Shown piece by piece: positions 59,851-64,000 of a stretch of 64,000 bases of DNA. A model generated the notes under the pieces. The model was not told the origin of the DNA. It was given only the letters and a program-made list of their open reading frames with translations, and did not search any database. This DNA comes from Parapusillimonas sp013416435 (lineage in GTDB: Bacteria; Pseudomonadota; Gammaproteobacteria; Burkholderiales; Burkholderiaceae_B): the NCBI RefSeq assembly GCF_052180245.1, contig NZ_CP197474.1, positions 2,480,001 through 2,544,000 on the forward strand. Direction: 5' to 3'. Each line of letters starts with the position of its first letter. Position 1 is the stretch's first letter. The translations under genes were made by a program, and so were the position numbers.

Positions 59851-59894
59851 CTGTTGCGTACTGAACGCAAAACCGGAATGAGCCTTGCCGTGCG

Positions 59895-61190
59895 TCAGCC
59901 GCTGAAGGGATGGCGCAGGACGATGGTTTCCATGCGATCAGGACCGGTGGACACCATATCGATGGCAACATCGCAGACTTCGGCGATGCGCTCGAGGTAG
60001 CGGCGCGCGTTCACCGGCAGCTTGTCGTACTCGGTGACGCCGACGGTGGATTCCGTCCAGCCCGGCATTTCCTCGAGCACGGGCTCGGCTTCGGCGGCGG
60101 CATGCGCTCCGTAGGGCAGGACGTCGAGGAATTCGCCCTTGTAGCGATAGCCCACACCGATCTTGATTTGCTCTACGCCGTCGAGCACGTCCAGCTTGGT
60201 GATGCACAGGCCGGAGATGCCGTTGATCATGACCGACCGCTTCATTGCAGCGCCATCGAACCAGCCGCAGCGGCGAGGCCGTCCGGTGACCGAACCGAAT
60301 TCCTTGCCGACGGTGGCCAGGCGGGCACCGGTGTCGTCGAGCAGCTCGGTCGGGAATGGCCCCGAACCCACGCGCGTGGTGTAAGCCTTGGCAATGCCAA
60401 GCACATAATTCAAGGACTGCGGCCCGACGCCGGCGCCCGCCGATGCCGCCCCGGCGACGCAGTTGCTGCTCGTGACGAAAGGATATGTGCCGTGGTCGAT
60501 ATCGAGCAGTGCGCCTTGTGCGCCTTCGAACAACAATTTCTTGCCGGCCTTCTGGGCGGCATGCAGGCTGCTGGAGACATCGGCCACCATGGGCTTGATG
60601 CTGGGCGCAAGCGCCATCGCCTGGTCGCGAACCTCGTTCGCCGGAACGGCCTTGGCTCCAAGATACTGGGTCAGGACGAAGTTATGGTAGTCCAGCGCTT
60701 CAGCCAGTTTTTCGTCGAAGATCTCGGGATCGTAGAGATCCTGAACGCGCAAGGCCCTGCGTCCGACCTTGTCTTCGTACGCCGGGCCGATGCCGCGGCC
60801 CGTCGTGCCGATCTTGCCCTCGCCCTTGCGGGCTTCGCGCGCTTGGTCTACGGCGATATGGTAGGGAAGAATCAGCGGGCAGGCGGGCGAAATCTGCAAA
60901 CGGCTGCGAACATCCAGGCCGGCTTCTTCGAGCTCGGCGATTTCCTTCAGCAGGGCCTCGGGCGAAAGCACCACGCCGTTGCCAATGTAGCAGGTTACGT
61001 GGGAATGCATGATGCCGGAGGGGATCAGGCGCAGTATGGTCTTCTTGCCATTGATCCACAGGGTATGGCCGGCATTATGGCCGCCCTGGAAACGCACGAC
61101 GCCCTGTGCCGATTCAGCCAGCCAGTCGACGATCTTTCCTTTTCCTTCGTCACCCCACTGGGTGCCGATCACCACAATATTCTTGCTCAT
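59895..61190 (-). CDS. purA: Adenylosuccinate synthetase
   Basis: A 431-residue GTP-dependent ligase that converts IMP and aspartate to adenylosuccinate. Start ATG 61190 (MSKNIVVIGTQWGDEGKGKI); a frame to 61202 adds MIRN. Key parts: GDEGKGK with Asp/His catalytic residues, VRFQGGHNAGHTLWI, KIGTTGRGIGPAYEDKVGRR, GAQGALLDIDHGTYPFVTSS and VTGRPRRCGWFDG. Length is normal. hisZ lies upstream (88 bp), an arrangement usual in this group of bacteria (hflK-hflC-hisZ-purA). Confidence 0.97.
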   Translation of the reverse strand: MSKNIVVIGTQWGDEGKGKIVDWLAESAQGVVRFQGGHNAGHTLWINGKKTILRLIPSGIMHSHVTCYIGNGVVLSPEALLKEIAELEEAGLDVRSRLQISPACPLILPYHIAVDQAREARKGEGKIGTTGRGIGPAYEDKVGRRALRVQDLYDPEIFDEKLAEALDYHNFVLTQYLGAKAVPANEVRDQAMALAPSIKPMVADVSSSLHAAQKAGKKLLFEGAQGALLDIDHGTYPFVTSSNCVAGAASAGAGVGPQSLNYVLGIAKAYTTRVGSGPFPTELLDDTGARLATVGKEFGSVTGRPRRCGWFDGAAMKRSVMINGISGLCITKLDVLDGVEQIKIGVGYRYKGEFLDVLPYGAHAAAEAEPVLEEMPGWTESTVGVTEYDKLPVNARRYLERIAEVCDVAIDMVSTGPDRMETIVLRHPFSG

Positions 61191-61278
61191 GTTACGTATC
61201 AAAAAATTTTCGGCCCGGCAGCGACAAGGCCAAAGTAGGTTTAAATCATACGATAGATCAAGCCCGCGACGCAGGCCG

Positions 61279-62442
61279 TCAGATCGCTCTCACCTTCCAT
61301 GCGCCGTTATCCAGAACCAGCTCCCTGTCAACGGTAAATTCATCCAGAAGCTGCGGCTGTCCCGGCAGCATCTGTATCACGATTTCGCCTTCATCGCGCA
61401 GTTGGCGCAATGCCGCAACGAGCTCCGTGTTGGTGCCCCAGGGCGCCCGTATGGCCTTTGCCCTGGCGGCCGGCGGCAGGCCGCCCGACAATTTGCGCAG
61501 ATCCAGGCTGAAACCCGTTGCGGGACGCGACCGGCCGAATGCCTTGCCCACGCCATCGTACCGGCCGCCCCGTACCAGCGCGTCATGCCAGCCCTGGGCA
61601 TAGATGGAAAAGACCACGCCCGAATGGTAGCCGTAGCCGCTGCCCATATCGGCCAGGTCGACACTGAATTCGTGCCCCGGCAACGCGGTGATCAGCGCCT
61701 GGAGATCGTCGAGCGCCTTGCGCAGCGCCGGCAAGGCCGGCAACACCTGCCGCGCGCGGGCTATCGTTTCGGTGCCCCCGTAAAGAGAGGCCAGCGCCTT
61801 CAAGGCCTGGGTAGTTTCCGGACGCAGGCCGGGATACCGGGACGCCAGCGCGCTGAGGCCGGGGATATCCTTGGTGCTGAGCAGCTCGTAGACATCTTCG
61901 GAGGCGCCGGTCAGAGCCGGATCGGAATCGACGATGGCGCGCGGCACGCCGGGATGATTGAGGTCCAGGCGTGCCTGCGAAACGCCGGCACGCCGCACGC
62001 TTGCCAGGGCCAGTTCGATGATCTCGATGTCGGCCTCGAAACCGGCATGCCCGAAGATCTCGGCACCGATCTGCAGCAGTTCGCGGTCGGACAACAAGCC
62101 CGCCGGCCGGGCATGCAGCACGGTACCGCAATAGCACAGGCGCGTCACGCCTTCGCGGTTCAGCAAATGCGCGTCGATGCGCGACACTTGCGGCGTCATG
62201 TCGGCCCGCACGCCGACCGTACGGCCCGACAACTGATCGATAAGCTTGCAGGTGCGCAGATTTAGGTCGCCCCCCGTGCCTGACAGCAGCGAGTCCAGGT
62301 ATTCGACCAGCGGCGGTGCAACGAGCTCAAAGCCGTAGGTGCGATAGAGATCCAGCAGGCTGCGGCGCAATTCTTCGATGCGGCGCGCTTCGGCGGGAAG
62401 GATATCGGCCAGGCTTTCGGGCAACAACCAAGTGGACATCAT
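61279..62442 (-). CDS. hisZ: ATP phosphoribosyltransferase regulatory subunit HisZ
   Basis: A 387-residue HisRS-like protein without the catalytic synthetase role. It starts MMSTWLLPESLADILPAEAR and has LVAPPLVEYLDSLL, LIDQLSGRTVGVRADMTPQV (motif 2-like) and GGRYDGVGKAFGRSRPATGF (motif 3-like). It partners short-form HisG in the first step of histidine synthesis and confers His sensitivity. Its place after hflC and before purA is typical of beta-proteobacteria. Confidence 0.95.
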   Translation of the reverse strand: MMSTWLLPESLADILPAEARRIEELRRSLLDLYRTYGFELVAPPLVEYLDSLLSGTGGDLNLRTCKLIDQLSGRTVGVRADMTPQVSRIDAHLLNREGVTRLCYCGTVLHARPAGLLSDRELLQIGAEIFGHAGFEADIEIIELALASVRRAGVSQARLDLNHPGVPRAIVDSDPALTGASEDVYELLSTKDIPGLSALASRYPGLRPETTQALKALASLYGGTETIARARQVLPALPALRKALDDLQALITALPGHEFSVDLADMGSGYGYHSGVVFSIYAQGWHDALVRGGRYDGVGKAFGRSRPATGFSLDLRKLSGGLPPAARAKAIRAPWGTNTELVAALRQLRDEGEIVIQMLPGQPQLLDEFTVDRELVLDNGAWKVRAI

Positions 62443-62482
62443 TCAGTCCTGAAAAAAGCAATACGAATGAAAATTGCCAAAC

Positions 62483-62519
62483 AAAAAGCGACCTGGGGCG
62501 TAAGCCCGCCAAGTCGCTT
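62483..62519 (-). terminator. Terminator downstream of hflC
   Basis: On the minus strand AAGCGACTTGGCGGGC, loop TTAC, GCCCCAGGTCGCTT and TTTTTG follow the hflC gene. It lies between the palindromic repeats (62599-62666) and hisZ. Confidence 0.8.
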
Positions 62520-62598
62520 GCGGTAAAGGTAAACAAAACTTACGCGTTAGTATAAACGATCAAGCTCAATAAGTGAAACAGGGCCATGTGGGACGGAT

Positions 62599-62666
62599 GG
62601 GGTCAGACCCGTTGGGTCTGACCCCGCCCTGCTGAAAAAGGGGTCAGACCCAGCGGGTCTGACCCC
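62599..62666. repeat. GGGGTC/GACCCC nested palindromes, locus 7 (shortened form)
   Basis: Two 27-bp copies are at 62599-62625 (centre GTT) and 62640-62666 (centre AGC). Here the inner arms are one base shorter (GGGGTCAGACCC ... GGGTCTGACCCC). They lie 22-90 bp past the hflC stop and before its terminator. Confidence 0.9.
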
Positions 62667-62688
62667 CCACAGCAATGCGGCGCCCCGA

Positions 62689-63579
62689 TCAGGGCTGCGC
62701 GGCTTGCGTCTGGCCTTCGGCCTGCCGCCAGAACCTGAAGAAATCCGATTTGGGGCTGATGACCAAGGCATCGCCCTGGCCGGCAAAAGCCGCCTTGTAA
62801 CCCTCCAGGCTCTTGTAGAAAGAGAAGAACTCGGGGTTCTTGCCATAGGCCTCGGCGTAGATGCCGGCGGCCCGTGCATCGCCCTCGCCCTTAATCTGCT
62901 GCGCCTGGGCGTATGCGGTGGCAAGCAGTTCCTGGCGCTCGCGATCGGCCTGCGCCCGTATGCGTTCGCTGTCGGCGGTACCCGTTGCGCGCAGGCGGTT
63001 GGCTTCTTGCTTGCGCTCGGCTTCCATGCGCCTGTAGACCGATTCCGAGATCTCGGGGGCAAAGTCGATGCGGCGCAGCCGGACGTCGACGACTTCGACA
63101 CCCAGAGGCTTCGCACGCTCAGTGACATTGTTGAGGATTTCGCGCATGATGGTGTCGCGCTCATTGGACACCACTTCCTTCACCGTCCGGATGTTGACGG
63201 ATGCGTTCAAGGCATCCCGGATCTGGGCCTGCAGGCGCTCGACGGCGGCGCGATCGGTGGCGCCGAACGTGACATAGAACAGTCGCGGATCCGAAATGCG
63301 CCACTTCACGAATGAGTCGATCAGCAGGTTCTTCTTTTCCGCCGTCTGGATGCGTTCCGGATCGTTGGTTTCAATGGTTTGCAGGCGCTTGTCCAGGCGC
63401 ACCACGTTCTCGAAAGGAGGCGGGAACTTGAAGTAGAGCCCAGGCTTCGTCACGGTTTCGCGCACCTCGCCAAGCGCGAACACCAGGACCGCATCACGCT
63501 CGCGCACGACGAATACGCAGGAAGAAAGTACCGCCAGGACAATGACCAGGCCGATTAAAACAGGAAAAAAACGTTGCAT
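62689..63579 (-). CDS. hflC: HflC, FtsH protease modulator
   Basis: A 296-residue SPFH/stomatin-family protein. The N-terminal transmembrane helix (LIGLVIVLAVLSSCVFVV, 8-25) is followed by the SPFH domain (VRERDAVLVFALGEVRETVT) and helical coiled coil (RMEAERKQEANRLRATGTAD), then a C-terminal extension. With HflK it forms a periplasmic cage around FtsH. Length matches the family. It follows hflK by 9 bp. Confidence 0.95.
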   Translation of the reverse strand: MQRFFPVLIGLVIVLAVLSSCVFVVRERDAVLVFALGEVRETVTKPGLYFKFPPPFENVVRLDKRLQTIETNDPERIQTAEKKNLLIDSFVKWRISDPRLFYVTFGATDRAAVERLQAQIRDALNASVNIRTVKEVVSNERDTIMREILNNVTERAKPLGVEVVDVRLRRIDFAPEISESVYRRMEAERKQEANRLRATGTADSERIRAQADRERQELLATAYAQAQQIKGEGDARAAGIYAEAYGKNPEFFSFYKSLEGYKAAFAGQGDALVISPKSDFFRFWRQAEGQTQAAQP

Positions 63580-63588
63580 CGCGGCCTC

Positions 63589-64000
63589 CTAGCGGGAATA
63601 CGGGCTAACCAAAAGCGAGTTGCTGCTCGAGCCGTTCGGCGTCGTGCCGCGCGCCGCGGGGCGCGCTGGGGTCACGGGCTTGGTAGGCTGAGTGGCAGCC
63701 GCCGCGGAGGCGGTGCTTTCGACGGAGGAGCTGAAACTGGGCTGATCGCCCGCCGTCTGGCGAATGATCTTGTCCAGCGGCAGGTAAAGCATGTTATTGC
63801 TGGCCTCGGAGTCGATCATGATCTTGCTGGTGCTTTGCATGATGTCCTGCATGGTCGACAAATACATGCGCTCGCGCGTGATGTCGGGCGCTTTCGCGAA
63901 CTCCGCCTCGACGCTGGTGAAGCGGGAGGTATCGCCTTCGGCATCGCCGATGATCTTGGCGCGATAGCCTTCCGCTTCCTGCAGCATGCGTGCGACCTGG
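63589..64000 (-). CDS. hflK: HflK, FtsH protease modulator (5' part outside window)
   Basis: The last 136 residues of HflK: QVARMLQEAEGYRAKIIGDA, then EFAKAPDITRERMYLSTMQD and NNMLYLPLDKIIRQTAGDQP, the end of the SPFH/C-terminal region. The Ala/Pro/Ser-rich tail (TPARPAARGTTPNG) is variable in the family. The frame is open at the window edge, so the start lies beyond 64000. It is the upstream partner of hflC in one operon. Confidence 0.93.
   Translation of the reverse strand, partial: QVARMLQEAEGYRAKIIGDAEGDTSRFTSVEAEFAKAPDITRERMYLSTMQDIMQSTSKIMIDSEASNNMLYLPLDKIIRQTAGDQPSFSSSVESTASAAAATQPTKPVTPARPAARGTTPNGSSSNSLLVSPYSR

Overview
The window looks like chromosome of a GC-rich betaproteobacterium of the family Alcaligenaceae (Bordetella/Achromobacter/Pusillimonas-like). 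The evidence is the gene content and order: hemCDXY, sucCD, recA-recX, hflK-hflC-hisZ-purA, rpsU-dnaG-rpoD with a lysine/alanine-rich N-terminal sigma extension, a TctD/TctE-like sensor pair, and a DUF2889 gene. The genus is inferred, not proven. No rRNA, CRISPR array, complete insertion sequence or prophage was found. One tRNA gene is present.

Layout. 1-10 kb is a core block, all on the minus strand: heme synthesis (hemC, hemD, hemX, hemY cut by the window edge), a TerC-like membrane protein, succinyl-CoA synthetase, DUF2889, recX and recA behind a clear LexA box. 10-14 kb holds a two-component system followed by an MFS transporter with an unusually large periplasmic loop. 14.7-18 kb holds rdgC, an aspartate carbamoyltransferase with an extra N-terminal helix-turn-helix domain and a palindrome in its promoter, and a SecD-head-like lipoprotein. 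18-26.4 kb is the pbpC/alpha-2-macroglobulin envelope-defence pair.

From the tRNA at 26.5 kb to about 48 kb the window is accessory in character: a hemerythrin, a 5'-truncated hicB relic, several small unknown genes, an orphan lipoprotein, a GH72-like surface glycosidase, a cold-shock gene with a TTG start, a second LexA-box gene of unknown function, a manganese-riboswitch-controlled mntP, a secreted nuclease, betT, a serralysin-type protease, a diguanylate cyclase and purT. Two related small unknown proteins here each sit next to a copy of a dispersed 46-bp element.

48-54 kb is catabolic: benE, an orphan pxpA, and an AldB/ExaC-type aldehyde dehydrogenase divergent from its likely sigma-54 activator. 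A -24/-12 promoter and an upstream palindrome are visible between the last two. 54-64 kb returns to core genes: rpoD, dnaG, rpsU, a phosphoribosyltransferase, purA, hisZ, hflC and the end of hflK.

The strongest window-wide pattern is a family of about 30-bp nested palindromes built from GGGGTC/GACCCC. There are roughly 16 full or degenerate copies at seven intergenic loci, and six of the seven loci lie within about 30 bp of a stop codon. The most interesting single loci are the LexA-box gene at 34.7 kb, the HTH-ATCase fusion with its palindrome, the 55-bp perfect hairpin at 17.4 kb, the GH72-like lipoprotein and the inverted DnaA-box-like pairs at 37.9 and 47.7 kb.
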